This document shows, in pieces, positions 1 through 11,822 of a stretch of 64,000 bases of DNA. Source of the DNA: Craterostigma plantagineum (lineage: Eukaryota > Streptophyta > Magnoliopsida > Lamiales > Linderniaceae); the NCBI GenBank assembly GCA_027422505.1, contig JAPQWV010000739.1, positions 1 to 64,000 of the forward strand. Direction: 5' to 3'. How positions within the stretch are numbered: the stretch's first letter is position 1; every line of letters starts with the position of its first letter. Below the pieces are notes generated by a model. It did not search any database. It saw nothing but the letters and a program-made list of their open reading frames with translations, and had not been told where the DNA came from. The position numbers and the translations under genes are program-made.

Positions 1-1233
1 ACGTCAGATACTTTGGGGGAATGAAGGTAGTATTTAAGTGTGTTGATAAAGATACGCTTTTCCTGGGTAGGTCGAAAGATTTTTACAGGCTCGCTGGTGG
101 TAAATCACCATGTGTCCAATTCTATTATTGTTTGCCTGGTGCTGAATTGGATACAGGTCTGAGAGTGATAAAAATGATCAAGATATATGGGATTTGCTCA
201 ACGAACATAGGAATCAGACAGTTGTTCACGTTTTTGTAGAAGATTTGGGTACTTTTATGGAAGCTAGAGACAGCGAAGGTAAGATTAATTTCTGACCCGA
301 GCCAAGAAGTGCCTCTCCTTACTTATCCCCTATCCGATGGTCTTTCTGAGTTTCCTGCTGTAGACCAGAATGCTTGCTCTGAAGAGGATGGGGCAAATGA
401 AGATGAAGAGGATGAGGCAATGTTAGGGTCCGAGCAGACAGAAGGTTCTCGGGCAAATGCAGATGAAGAGGATGGGGCAATGTCAGGGTCTGAGCAGAAT
501 GAAGGGTTTGGGGTAAATGCAAATGAGGGTGTAAATGCAAATTGCTCTCCTGAGGAAGCATAAGAAGCAGAAGGTGACAATGAGGAGGTAGAGGGTGAAG
601 AAACTACTGATTCGGAGGCTTCTGATTCAGAAGATGAAGAATATGTATTTGATGAAGGCTTAGAGGAAGATCTGTGTGAAGAGGATTATGACATTTTGGA
701 GAAACAGATGGGTGAATCAGAGGAAGAAACTGCAACAACAGTTGCTCCTGCTCATCCAGAGTGGGATGAGTCCACTAATATGGCTGATAATGAGTTACAT
801 GTGGGGCTTAGATTTCCAAATAGAGCAACCTTTAAGGCAGCCTTAAAGCATTGGGCAGTTAAGAAGGGGTTGGATTTAAAATTTGTGAAGAATGAGAAGA
901 TGAAGGTCAAAATTTTCTGCAAACATGGTTGTTCTTGGAGGCTGCATGCTTCCCCAGTTATGAGAGGCACAGAATGGCAGATCAAATCACACTCGAGAAG
1001 TCACAACTGGTCTCATCAGACCAACAATTCTCAAACAAATTACAAATATCTTGGAAAGAGGATTATGAATTATGTGAAGGACAACCCAAGTGAAGATCTA
1101 CTGTCACTTCAGAGGAAAATCAGGAGGGATGTGAAGGTGGAGGTTAGTACATTCAAGGTTTACAGAGCGAGAAGGTATGCTATGGAGTTGCTTAAAGGAG
1201 ATGTAAAAGTGCAGTAACCAGACTGTATGACTA
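1..1233 (+). pseudogene. MULE A transposase, N-terminal part (broken)
   Basis: The first 250 bases encode the N-terminal PB1-like domain of plant MULE transposases (FYYCLPGAELDTGLRVI, then NDQDIWDLLNEH after a +1 shift near 175). Next comes an acidic Glu/Asp/Gly-rich linker at about 360-700. At 780-1216 is the MuDR DNA-binding domain: LRFPNRATFKAALKHWAV, then a cysteine/histidine region FCKHGCSWRLHAS and NPSEDLLSLQRKI. The reading frame is broken at least at about 175, at an in-frame TGA near 293, at a TAA near 561 and again near 1215, so this copy cannot make a full transposase. The coding sequence resumes at 11823 after the nested retrotransposon. Confidence 0.8.
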
Positions 1234-2620
1234 GTTGATAAGTTAGGATTTTACAACATTTTATACCCCATAATAGCATATTTTCGGTCGTATCTATAAG
1301 AAAATACTCAGATATGCCATGCTTCCGTTTATATTTCGTGTTTTGTAGATATCGGAGCAAGATGGACACAAGTTATGCGCAATAAGTACGACCATTAGAA
1401 GTTGGGTTGAGTTAATTTAATCATGAATGGTTAATGGGCTCATTAGTTTAATCTCAGCCCATCAAATTAACTAAGCCTACAAAGAGACGTGTGAAGACTT
1501 AATAAGATGGATGACTTATAGATGCTTATGTGGCGAGCACTTCAAGGAGAATCTTCACATCTACATAATCGCATATTGGAGGAGGACCATTCAAAGTTGA
1601 AAAAAGATCACACTTCAAATTGGAAACGATATATCGAAATCGAGGGAGATTTGATTTTCGAATCAAATAAGAGATTTTCTTGGGAGATGAAATTAAGTCG
1701 GTGCAAGTAATTAGAATCTATTTAAGACCTGGCGGCTGAAAAAAAAAAACGGGGGAGCAGCAATGAAAAAGAATAAAAGAAGACGAACGACGGTCGAAAG
1801 CGAGACGAGTCGAACACCGAAAAAAGGGCGAATTTTTTATTTCTTAATATTTCATTTTCGACAATATTTTCTTTTAATTCGTTGTCGTTTCCGAATAATA
1901 TGCTAGCGTAATTTCTTTTGTGATTGAAGCCGTGTGAGGCCGAATTATGACTACGTATTAATGCTATTATTATTTTATTTAATCGTATGATTTAAGTTAT
2001 GTGTTCGCTATTTGAGTTTAATGACGTGTGTGTGATCGGCCACCGCATACACGATTATTGACCTAGTACATGAGACCGAAAAGGTGATTAGAAAGGTTAG
2101 ATCAAAATAGCGAGCACCACTACGTAAAACCGACCAGAGATGGAATTCGATTTCGTATGTGTGGTTTCTGAGACTTTAGGCGCCGAAAGCGCTTAAACTC
2201 GGAGAATTTCACGAAGATCAAATGCACGTGTAGGAATTACAGTCATATAGACATATAGTTGATTGGTTCTCTATTTACGTAGGGTTGCTAGTTACGTGAA
2301 TAACGGGTAGCACATATATTAGGAAATTCCACCTTGACTTGATTCATGTTGATTAGATAGATGATATTGCATGAAGACGTAGGAATATTTCGTGCCGAGC
2401 ATGTGTCTTAATCATGTTCGTTGTTAACTGCTCTATCCTCACCTATTTTATTTGCATTTATTTTATTATTTGTCTTTTATCTCATTTATCAAATCATTAA
2501 AAACTACTAAATTCCTTTAATTTAAATTAAAATTAGAATTAATATCTTAGAATTAATCGAGCTGTCTTCGTGGATCGATACTCGGACTTCGTCCGTTTTA
2601 CTACTTGCACGACCTAGTAC

Positions 2621-5600
2621 CAGTGTTTGAAAAGCGACCGCCTAGGCGAGCCTAGGCGATCGCCTCCTCTAGGCGACCTCGAAAATGCCTGAGAATAGTT
2701 CAGGCGAGGCGAAATCGATCAGGCGATCGCCTCTCCCGACTAGGCGCTCGCTTAGTCCAGGCGAAGGTCAGGCGACGCGAAATCAGTTTTAATTTTTGTT
2801 TTTTTTAACTTTTTTAAATAAACCCCTTAATTTAATATTTGCTATACCAAAAATAAAAAAAAAAGAATCCTCTAACCCTAATAGAAGGAAACAGCGTCCA
2901 CTTCCACCCTCATAGCAGCAACTGAAATTTTTTTAACCTGTGCGCCAGCCTGCCGCCGCTCGCCGACCGCCGCCGCCGCCGCTCGCCGACCTCCGCCCGC
3001 CGTCGGTGCTGCCGCCTAGTGGAGTGGGTATAGCCAATTTTATGTTATGACACTTCAATTTCTCCAATTTGTACAATAAGTCTATTGATACCTAGTTTTT
3101 TATTTCTGATTTTGGATATTTTGGGGTTGGAGTTCTACATTTAGAAAACAATGAGTTCAACTTCAAATGATCCGGCATGGAAGTATTGTAGATTGGATGA
3201 TCCCAAAGTGAAGAACAATGTCACTTGCAATTTTTGTGGGAAAGTAACCAAGGGCGGAATTTATCGGGCTAAGCAACATTTAGCCGGAAATTCAACGAGT
3301 GTTAGAAAGTGCGATAAGGTTCCATCACATGTCCGGGATGAAATAAAAAGCTTCATGGATAGTAAGTCGAAGGCAAAGGAAAACGAGGCATCATGGGGCC
3401 AATGCCCCGAATATGACGCGGTTTCGGGATATGGCTTAGGTGATGATGAAGAAGATGAAGAGGTGAGAGAGGTTGGTTCGATGTTTAAAATGAAGTTTGG
3501 TGCAAGTGGGAGTGTTGGGAGTGGGAGTAGTACGACTAATGCAAAGAAGCAAAAAGGAGCGGATATAAGAGGTCCAATGGATCGTTTTACAAACAAAAGT
3601 GCTCGGAATCCAAGTCAAAATCCATCATCAAAGCAATCAACCATCAACGAGCACTACAAAAAGGAAATGAAGGGAAAAGCCGATGTTGCGGTTGCAAAAT
3701 AGTTCTATGAAGCAGGTATCCCATTTAATGCTGCTTCTTATGAAAGTTTTGGAGCGATGTTTGATGCTGTTATTGAATATGGGCGTGGGTATAAGCCTCC
3801 AAGTGCATATGCGTTGCGAGTTCCTTTATTAATGAAGGAAGTGGAAGAAACAAAGAACGTTCTAAATGAAGAAGAGTGGGCTAGTACGGGTTGTTCGATC
3901 ATGTCTGATGGTTGGAAAGATAGACGAGAGAGGGCTTTAATCAATTTCTTGGTGAATTCTCCTAGTGGAACTGTCTTTATCAAGTCTATTGATGCTTCAG
4001 ATCATGTAAAGTCTGGTGAAATGATCTGTGGGCTCTTGGATGATATGGTAGAAGAAGTTGGAGAGCAAAATGTAGTACAAGTGATTACTGACAACGCTTC
4101 CAATAATGTCTTGGCGGGTACGTATTCTTGACTATATTGATTTACTCTTTCTCCGTACGATCTATATAAGGTACAAACTAGTATTTTCTCCTTACACTTC
4201 ATAGGAAAAATATTGATGCTAAAGAGACCACACTTGTATTGGACCCCTTGCGCGGCACATTGCATTGACTTGATTCTTGAAGACATTGGAAAGATACCAC
4301 AAGTTAACAATGCACTGAAGAAGGCTATTCAACTAAGTGGGTGTATTTACAATCGTGGCGGTCTCTTAAGCTTGATGAGACGATTCACGGGAGGAATGGA
4401 ATTAGTTAGGCCTGGAGTGACGCAATTTGCGACTGCATTCCTCACACTACAACGTATCCATGAGCAGTTGAACAACCTTCGAAAGTTATTTCTTAGTGAA
4501 GAATTCAAGACTAGCAAGTGGTTCAAAGAACAAGCTCCAAAGAAAGCATGCACAACTGCTTTATCTCATGCTTTTGCACGGAATATGAAGTTCTCTCTTA
4601 AGGTGTTTGGTCCACTCGTGAAAGTGTTGAGAATGGTTGATGGAGAGAATAAACCGGCGATGGGTTACATTTATGAGGCCATGGATAGAGCGAAGGAAGC
4701 TATTGAAAAATCTTTCAATGGTCAAGAGGAAAAATATAAGAGAGTTTTTGAAATAATTGATGCACGATGGGAAAGTCAGCTTCATCATCCACTTCATGCA
4801 GCTGGTTTCTACTTAAACCCCGACTTTTACTACAAAGACTCCGTGAGGATTGAAGAAAATAACGAGATCAAAGAAGGATTGATGGCTTGCATTTCCAAAT
4901 TGGTTCGTTGTAAAGATGAGCAAATGAAGATAGTAGATGAACTTGAGGTTTATCGAAGAAAAGGGGGTCTTCTTGGAAGTGAACTGGCTCAAAGATATCT
5001 TAAAGAAAGGGCTCCAGATAACATTATTGATCTAGGCTTGATTTTCATATTCATACGTTTTTTTTAAGTTTGTGTTGTCTTTTTTTTTGTTGAAAGCGCA
5101 ATGGTGGAAGTCTTATGGCTCGGCTTGTCCAAACTTGAGAAGATTTGCTATGAAGATAACAAGTCTCACTTGTAGTGCTTCCGGATGTGAAAGAAGTTGG
5201 AGCGTGTTTGAGCATGTAAGTTGCAGTGTTTTTTGTTAGCTTCAATTGAAATTTATACTAATTCATATATTTGCAATGTAGCTTCATTCTAAGAGAAGGA
5301 ATAGGCTCACTCAACAACGGCTTAATAATTTGGCTTTTGTGAAGTATAATCGTGCATTGATACGTCGACATAATATGTGCGATGTTGTTGATCCTATTTC
5401 TTTGCAAGACATAGATGAAAGTAACGAATGGCTACTTGGAAGTACGGGTGGTGTTGATGATAACGACGAGGGTGATGATTTTATGTTTGAGGGAGAGAGT
5501 TTATCTTGGAGGGTTGTAAGCGAAGCATCGGGAGCAGATGAGGCTCTTCACAATACAAGAATGTCGGGTTCGAAACGGAAAGTCTTTGAAAATCGCTCAA

Positions 5601-5993
5601 GATTAAAAGATGTGCAAGAAGATGATGATGTTGAGATAGCCGAAGAGGAAGGAGGAGCTGAGAGGGAAGATGGTGGCAACTTCGACGAGGATTATGTATC
5701 ACTTGACGAGTCTGAATGAACCTTAAACTGTTCTTGTCAAACATATCCTTGGTTCCTCATTTGTCGATTTGTATTGAATTATTGCTCTTCTTTTGATATT
5801 TTGAACATTGTTCTTATTTTAATTCCTATGTAAGGATGATTTAATATTATTTTCATATTCAAAATAACAAATATATATATTAAATATTATTTTTAAAAAT
5901 CGTTCGCCTAGGCGCTTCGCTTTTCGCCTAGGCTCGCTTACTCTAGTCAATCCGAAAATCGCCTCGGCTTGCTTTTCGCATTTACAAACACTG
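2621..5993 (+). mobile_element. hAT DNA transposon with perfect 8-bp target duplication
   Basis: The element begins CAGTGTTTGAAAAGCG and ends in the inverted counterpart (minus strand: CAGTGTTTGTAAATGCG). It is flanked by CCTAGTAC at 2613-2620 and 5994-6001, the 8-bp duplication expected of hAT. Both ends carry clusters of GC-rich subterminal repeats built on CGCCTAGGCG (2636-2790 and 5900-5980), likely transposase-binding regions. A CCG-rich leader occupies 2940-3020. The uninterrupted target is visible in the 3' LTR of the host retrotransposon near 11790. Confidence 0.95.
3151..5719 (+). pseudogene. hAT transposase, nearly intact, one in-frame stop
   Basis: The first exon begins MSSTSNDPAWKYCRL and carries a BED zinc finger (C26, C29, H43, C54 as read). 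A TAG stop at 3700-3702 interrupts the frame; translation then continues in the same frame as FYEAGIPFNAASYESFGAM into a DUF659-like region with ITDNASNN. An intron at 4118-4204 joins VLAG to KILMLKRPH. The second coding exon holds WTPCAAHCIDLILEDIGK and a long helical region. After another intron (about 5030-5098) comes the hAT dimerisation region with WWKSYGSACPNLRRFAM and SGCERSWSVFEH. A short intron (about 5217-5280) precedes the acidic C-terminal exon, ending at 5719. Family members usually have a tryptophan codon near the stop, so one substitution may have inactivated this copy. Confidence 0.88.
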
Positions 5994-6031
5994 CCTAGTA
6001 CACTTGCTAGTATTTGAGCGTGTCAAGTTTT

Positions 6032-6049
6032 TGGCGCCGTTGCTGGGGA
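6032..6049 (+). other. Primer-binding site, tRNA-Asp type
   Basis: TGGCGCCGTTGCTGGGGA lies just inside the 5' LTR. It is complementary to the conserved 3' end of plant tRNA-Asp with one mismatch, as expected for Athila-group elements. Confidence 0.85.
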
Positions 6050-6193
6050 CTGCAGTATTATTAATTTTAGGATTTTATTCTAGTTTTAGTCTAGATTTAT
6101 TATTATTTTTATTATTTTTTTGTTATTATTTTTCTCGTGTCTAGTTTTATTATTTTTCACTTATTTTGATTGTTATTTTTCTTTGCAGGAATA

Positions 6194-7464
6194 ATGGAGA
6201 ATCAAGAACGCGAGGAAGTTCATCCACGACCCACTTTACTAAGCCGAGCGCTTCCAGGAATTTTCGATGACAAGCGATCCAATTTCCATCCCGCCGGGAC
6301 CAAATAATCATTTCGAGATTAAACCTGTTACTATACAGATGGTGACGGGTTCACCACAGTTTCATGGGCTTACAAACGAGGACGCAAATTCACATATTTT
6401 AAAATTCACTCAAATTTGCAGAACTATTAAGTATCCTGGCGTCTCTACAGAAGTGATAAAGCTGACATTTTTTTCCCTTTTCTTTGACAGGAAAGGCTTC
6501 TGAATGGTTCTCATCATTGCCACATGCATCTATCACTAGTTGGGAGCAACTAGTGGAGTGTTTTCTAAGCAAATATTACCCATTGTCAAGGACCAGCGAG
6601 ATTAGGAGCTTACTGGTGAACTTTAAACAAGAAGGTGGCGAATCTCTGAGCGATGCATGGAGTAGACACAAGAGTCTTCTGAGACAATGCCCGAACCACA
6701 GTATACCCCTAAGCGTTCAGATGCAGTCATTTTTCTTGGGGCTGAGCACACCAAATAAAAGGATCGTCGACGGCGGATGCGCACAAAACTTTATGGAGTT
6801 AGGCGACGAGGATGCACTTCAGGCCATCGAGCGAGTTGCAGCCTACCCAACAAGATATACTGAGCATGATCTGGACCGACGGACGGCTGGAGTACATGAG
6901 ATAAGTAGCTCGTTGGAAGCACAATTCGAAGCCATACACAAAAGGTTAGACCAGATACAATCAAGGAACACCGAGGTGGTGAATTACATCCACAATAGGC
7001 AAAAGAATGCGTACTCCAACACATGCGACTCAAGCTGGCGAGGCCATCCGAATCTGTCGTACGGAAATTCGCACTATTTAAAGCCCCCGGAAGCGCAAAA
7101 TCAACAGACTGGGCCGCCAACAAAACAAAAAGCCGATTGGGAGATAGCATTTGAGCAATTGGCGGGCTATCAAGGCGATCAGAGTCGTAAGATAGACGAA
7201 CGATTCAACAGGATAGAGGGCACAATACAAAGTCTGGCGACTACAATTGAACATCTAACAAGTTCAATGTCCGAGCGCAAGCCAGGCACACTCCCAAGCG
7301 ACACTGAAAGAAACCCTCGAGAGTACGCGAATGTAATTGAACTGAGAAGTGGAAAGAAGCTTGAATCGTTCCAAGAGACCAAGGAGGTGGAGAAAGACAT
7401 CCAATCAGAGCGAATTCAATCAGAGCGAATTCACGGCCACAAACACTATAGTTCATGGCCTTGA
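6194..7464 (+). pseudogene. Athila-type gag, frameshifted
   Basis: Translation can start at 6194 (MENQEREEVHPRPTLL). The frame shifts near 6270 to reach FEIKPVTIQMV and HILKFTQICRTIKYPGVS, and again at a T-rich run near 6470-6490. The next frame has the Retrotrans_gag core (ASEWFSSLPHASITSWEQL, then FLSKYYPLSRTSEIRSL and FKQEGGESLSDAWSRHKSLL). A coiled, glutamine-rich tail follows. Gag forms the retrotransposon particle. The overlap with the next ORF (7349-7464) suggests another small frame change. No zinc knuckle is visible. Confidence 0.8.
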
Positions 7465-8665
7465 AAAAGACAAGCGGGTCGAAAAAGTCAAGGACGAGCC
7501 AGATTCACTCTTGGAGGAAAAGAAGGTCAACACACTCCCACCGATAAAGATCCGACCTCCATATCCAGCGGCTTTACGAAAAGGGAAGAATCATGAAGAT
7601 TTTGATCGTTTCATTAATATATTTAAAAAACTTGAAGTTAATATCCCTTTTGTTGAGGCTTTGTTGCAGATGCCAAAGTACGCCAAATGCCTGAAGGAGC
7701 TACTATTCAAGAGAAACAAGTTAGAAGAAGACGGAACAATAGCTCTCACCGAGGAATGTTCAGCTGTATTACAGAAGAAGCTTCCACCGAAGCTTAAGGA
7801 TCGAGAGAGTTTCTCTATTCCTTGTTCTATTGGACCTATTACATTTAGTAACGTGTTATGCGATCTTGGTGCGAGTATTAATTTAATGCCATTTTCATTA
7901 TTTAGAAAATTGGGACTTGGCGAGCCGAAACCCACATCGACTATCCTCCAGCTCGCCGATAAATCAATCACATATCCACGAGGAAAAAGGGAAGACGTAT
8001 TGGTGAAGGTTGGAGAACATTACTTCCCGGCTGATTTCATCGTATTGGATATGGAAGAAGATGATAACCTCCCATTGATACTTGGACGTCCGTTCCTAAA
8101 CACTGCAAGAGTTATCATTGATGTCGGTAACGGTAAACTTATTTTGCAAGTAGGGGACGAGAAAGTGGAATTAGATGTTTACAAATCTATGAAACGCCCT
8201 ACTGATGATTCTTGTTCCTTTATCGATATCTTTGACCCTTGTGCTTTTAAGTGTTCTGAGTCTTTCAGGTACAACTTGTCTGGAGAGAATACCAGCAAGC
8301 TGAAGGACCGCCTGAACACAAAGGCTGATGTTCGAATAGATGCGTCGAACGGGAACGCGGCTAAATCTAACTATAACATAGTCTCTTCTGTGCTGAACTT
8401 TAACAGGTGGACCCCATGGACTAAAAAGAGCAGTGACTCTAAACCTATCAAGAAGGTGGTTTCGTCGAAGAAAAAGAAGAAGCTTCGTCAGAAAGACTGC
8501 ACAGAGGATGTCATCTACATATGGCGAAAAAAGGAGAACCCTCGACCCCATGCGATGATGCAGACACTATCACCGGGAAGAAGAGAGCCCAAAGTGTACA
8601 ACGACGAGATGTTTGGAAAGAAAACTCGATCGACACCGATATCCACCAAAATAAGGGGTTTGTGA
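7349..8665 (+). CDS. Athila-type Gag tail and retropepsin-like aspartic protease
   Basis: This open frame of 438 residues has the Athila signature PPYPAALRKGKNHEDFDRF followed by NIPFVEALLQMPKYAKCLK. The protease core is CDLGASINLMP at about residue 171, where D172 is the likely catalytic aspartate, with the downstream landmark LPLILGRPFLNTARVIIDV. In related elements the enzyme cleaves Gag-Pol. The frame stops at 8665 without any polymerase domain. The chosen start is simply the first ATG of the open frame; the real protein probably continues from gag by frameshift. Intactness of this frame next to a damaged gag may reflect young age rather than selection. Confidence 0.8.
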   Translation: MERSLNRSKRPRRWRKTSNQSEFNQSEFTATNTIVHGLEKDKRVEKVKDEPDSLLEEKKVNTLPPIKIRPPYPAALRKGKNHEDFDRFINIFKKLEVNIPFVEALLQMPKYAKCLKELLFKRNKLEEDGTIALTEECSAVLQKKLPPKLKDRESFSIPCSIGPITFSNVLCDLGASINLMPFSLFRKLGLGEPKPTSTILQLADKSITYPRGKREDVLVKVGEHYFPADFIVLDMEEDDNLPLILGRPFLNTARVIIDVGNGKLILQVGDEKVELDVYKSMKRPTDDSCSFIDIFDPCAFKCSESFRYNLSGENTSKLKDRLNTKADVRIDASNGNAAKSNYNIVSSVLNFNRWTPWTKKSSDSKPIKKVVSSKKKKKLRQKDCTEDVIYIWRKKENPRPHAMMQTLSPGRREPKVYNDEMFGKKTRSTPISTKIRGL

Positions 8666-10413
8666 GTCGAGCTAACGACTATAAAAGCAGCGCTTCTTGG
8701 GAGGCAACCCAAGGCCTATCGATGCATATATATTATGTTATTAAGTCCTATTTATTTTATAGCCTATTTTTTTTCTAATACAAATCCGCTCTCACGGTGC
8801 CGCCTAGTCACGTTTTCTCCCAGGCTCATAACCAGTTTAGGGGTTGCCCGTTCGCGATGGTAGCTTGTTCATTGCAGATAAACCAAGTCTTCTACATCGA
8901 TCAACATAAAATTCAGGGCAGTGTCACTTCTACTCTCTATTTGCTTTTATTTTACACATCGAAGACAATGTGCTACTTAGTTTGGGGGAGAAGGAGCTTT
9001 CGTCCTAGTGACACATGCTAGATTTCATATGCTTACATATTTAGGTATCGACGTGCTTCGGTCTTTTAGTGGGGTAGAACTGATGAAAGTTGCGATTTGA
9101 ATGTCATCTGTGGAATCTCCTGTCAATGATGAAAAATTTTAAAATTTTACCGTGTCGTGATATGATTCGATGAGTTTAGTGAGATAGTCTTACATGTTGC
9201 ATTGTCGTGATATTAGCATGATTATTTGGCTATATTGACTGATTTAGGAGAGTATCGCGTGTCATGAAGCACAAACCCAGCTATATATGTGAGTTCTTGA
9301 GCCTTCAGAAAAATTCAGAGCAACTCATTATGCTCGGTGTTTATTCTTGTGTGACACGCATGGACTGAATATTTTCGAACTTGCTCTGTTATGCATGTCA
9401 ATGGTTACTATGTGGTTCTTTATGTGCGAAAATGAGAAGGGCACTAGGATTGAGTTATTGGCCTAAATATTTCCCTACCTTACGTATTTACCACTTAGTG
9501 AGCCCCTTCGAGCCTTATTTGACTTATTTGTTGATTTGGAGCCCAGATATTTAGCAGCCTAATTGCCTCAAATTTAACCTGTACGACCCCGTATCAACGT
9601 GTTAATTTATCGATATCGTGAATAGTGACTTGTTGGTTGAGAAGGAGCTAATCATCGATGCATGTTAGTTATGAACTCGTCCTATGATGTAGAGCTCTCG
9701 CCGTCATATTGCAGCGGATTAGAAACCTCTCTCTTCGATAAGAGGTACAAAAAAAAAAGATGAGAGGGGCTGGTTCGAAAGAAAAAAAACAAACAAAAAA
9801 AAAGAAAAAAAAAAGAAGAAAAAAAAGGAGGAAGAAGCGGGCGAGAAGAGCTAGAAAAGGAAAAATGATGAGTCGAGTGAAAAATAGGCACGACGTTAGA
9901 AGAGCAAAATAAGTGGTGAGAAGAGCGATTCGATGATTGACACGTTTGATACTTTTAGCTCACTTTCCTATATGACGCACCTTTCAAAACCCGAGCCCCA
10001 TTCAACCTTTGATGAAAGACCCTTTGATTCGTGCATGACTTCTACTATGTGATTATGATGTGATATATTTGCAAGCATAGAGTAATATATGTTCATGCCG
10101 TGAATTGAGCGTCTTTATACAGATCCTTTTGAAAACACCCCGAGCGACTTGAGCGATCCTTGTGAGAGTTGTGGATTGATGCGTAGTATAATTCTAGAAA
10201 TGTCTTTCATGCTATGATAAGATTGTGACTTATTACCTCATGTCTCGTGTCTTGACTAGATCGTTCATTAGTTGATGAATATCTTGACTTTATAGCTTTT
10301 ACGTTTTCTGAGATAAAACAGGAGAATTTCATTGGCTGATGTTCTATAATCCTAACTTGACTTGGTTTTATTTCGCTTTTGTGACCGAGGACGATCGAAG
10401 CTAGTTCGGGGGT
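8666..10413 (+). other. Noncoding 3' internal region of the Athila-type element, with polypurine tract
   Basis: No supported coding sequence is present. TAGTTTGGGGGAGAAGGAG near 8978 resembles the G-rich motif found downstream of coding regions in Athila elements. An A/G-rich run spans 9750-9860. The tract TTCGGGGG at 10405-10412, directly before the 3' LTR, is the likely plus-strand primer. In autonomous relatives pol lies before this region. Confidence 0.6.
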
Positions 10414-11822
10414 TGTTGATAAGTTAGGATTTTACAACATTTTATACCCCATAATAGCATATTTTCGGTCGTAATCTATAAGAAAATACTCAGATATGCC
10501 ATGCTTCCGTTTATATTTCGTGTTTTGTAGATATAGGAGCAAGATGGACCTAAGTTATGCGCAATAAGTACGACCATTAGAAGTTGGGTTGAGTTAATTT
10601 CATCATGAATGGTTAATGGGCTCATTAGTTTAATCTCAGGCCATCAAATTAACTAAGCCTACAAAGAGACGTGTGAAGACTTAATAAGATGGATGACTTA
10701 TAGATGCTTATGTGGCGAGCACTTCAAGGAGAATCTTCACATCTACATAATCGCATATTGGAGGAGAACCATTCAAAGTTGAAAAAAGATCACACTTCAA
10801 ATTGGAAACGATATATCGAAATCGAGGGAGATTTGATTTTCGAATCAAATAATAGATTTTCTTGGGAGATGAAATTAAGTCGGTGCAAGTAATTAGAATC
10901 TATTTAAGACCTGGCGGCTGAAAAAAAAATGGGGGAGCAGCAACGAAAAAGAATAAAGGAAGACGAACGACGGCCGAAAGCGAGACGAGTCGAACACCGA
11001 AAAAAGGGCGAATTTCTTATTTCTTAATATTTCGTTTTCGACAATGTTTTCTTTTGATTCGTTATCATTTCCGTATAATATGCTAGCGTAATTTCTTTTG
11101 TGATTGAGGCCGTGTGAGGCCGAATTATGACTACGTATTAATGCTATTATTATTTTATTTAATCGTATGATTTAAGTTATGTGTTCGTATTTGAGTTTAA
11201 TGACGTGTGTGTGTCGGGCACCGCATACACGATTATTGACGTAGTACATGAGACCGAAAAGGTGATTAGAAAGGTTAGATCAAAATAGCGAGCACCACTA
11301 CGTAAAACCGACCAGAGATGGAATTCGGTTTCGTATGTGTGGTTTCTGAGACTTTAGGCGCCGAAAGCGCTTAAACTCAGGGAATTTCACGAAGATCAAA
11401 TGCACGTGCAGGAATTATAGTCATATAGACATATAGTTGATTGGTTCTCTATTTACGTAGGGTTGCTAGTTACGTGAATAACGGGTAGCACATATATTAG
11501 GAAATTCCACCTTGACTTGATTCATGTTGATTAGATAGATGATATTGCATGAAGACGTAGGAATATTTCGTGCCGAGCATGTGTCTTAATCACGTTCGTT
11601 GTTAACTGCTCTATCCTCACCTATTTTATTTGCGTTTATTTTATTATTTGTCTTTTATCTCATTTATCAAATCATTAAAAACTACTAAATTCCTTTAGTT
11701 TAAATTAAAATTAGAATTAATATCTTATAATTAATTGAGCTGTCTTCGTGGATCGATACTCGGACTTCGTCCGTTTTACTACTTGCACGACCTAGTACAC
11801 TTGCTAGTATTTGAGCGTGTCA
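10414..11822 (+). repeat. 3' LTR of the Athila-type element
   Basis: It starts TGTTGATAAGTTAGGATTTT and ends TTTGAGCGTGTCA. It is collinear with the 5' LTR with scattered substitutions and small indels, and lacks the hAT insertion. Confidence 0.9.

Larger units (their letters stand above)
1234..6025 (+). repeat. 5' LTR of the Athila-type element (with hAT insertion)
   Basis: This LTR starts at GTTGATAAGTTAGGATTTTA and ends ...GAGCGTGTCA. Without the inserted hAT (2621-5993) and its 8-bp duplication it is about 1.41 kb. It aligns along its whole length with 10414-11822, including the stretch GACCTAGTACACTTGCTAG, which is uninterrupted in the 3' copy and so shows the empty hAT site. Confidence 0.88.
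1234..11822 (+). mobile_element. Athila-type Ty3 LTR retrotransposon lacking RT, RNase H and integrase
   Basis: Two long terminal repeats of about 1.4 kb, with only scattered differences by eye, bound this element. The 5' LTR is interrupted by an hAT element at 2621-5993. A primer-binding site matching the tRNA-Asp 3' end follows the 5' LTR, as in Athila elements. The coding part holds a Gag domain and an aspartic protease resembling Athila proteins. After the protease there is no reverse transcriptase, RNase H or integrase; about 1.75 kb of noncoding DNA leads straight to the 3' LTR. The flanks GACTA (1229-1233) and CACTA (11821-11825) may be a decayed 5-bp target duplication. The target is the transposase gene of MULE A. 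Confidence 0.85.

Noticed and set aside
323..580. Two antisense Ser/His/Leu-rich ORFs over the MULE N-terminal region
   Set aside because: They are shadows of the repetitive acidic linker of the transposase on the plus strand.
1522..1710. 62-aa ORF present in both Athila LTRs (also 10704-10892)
   Set aside because: It is conserved only because the two LTRs are copies of each other; no domain or codon signal supports a protein.
9682..9891. Phe/Ser-rich 69-aa antisense ORF
   Set aside because: It is read from the A/G-rich run in the noncoding tail of the Athila-type element.
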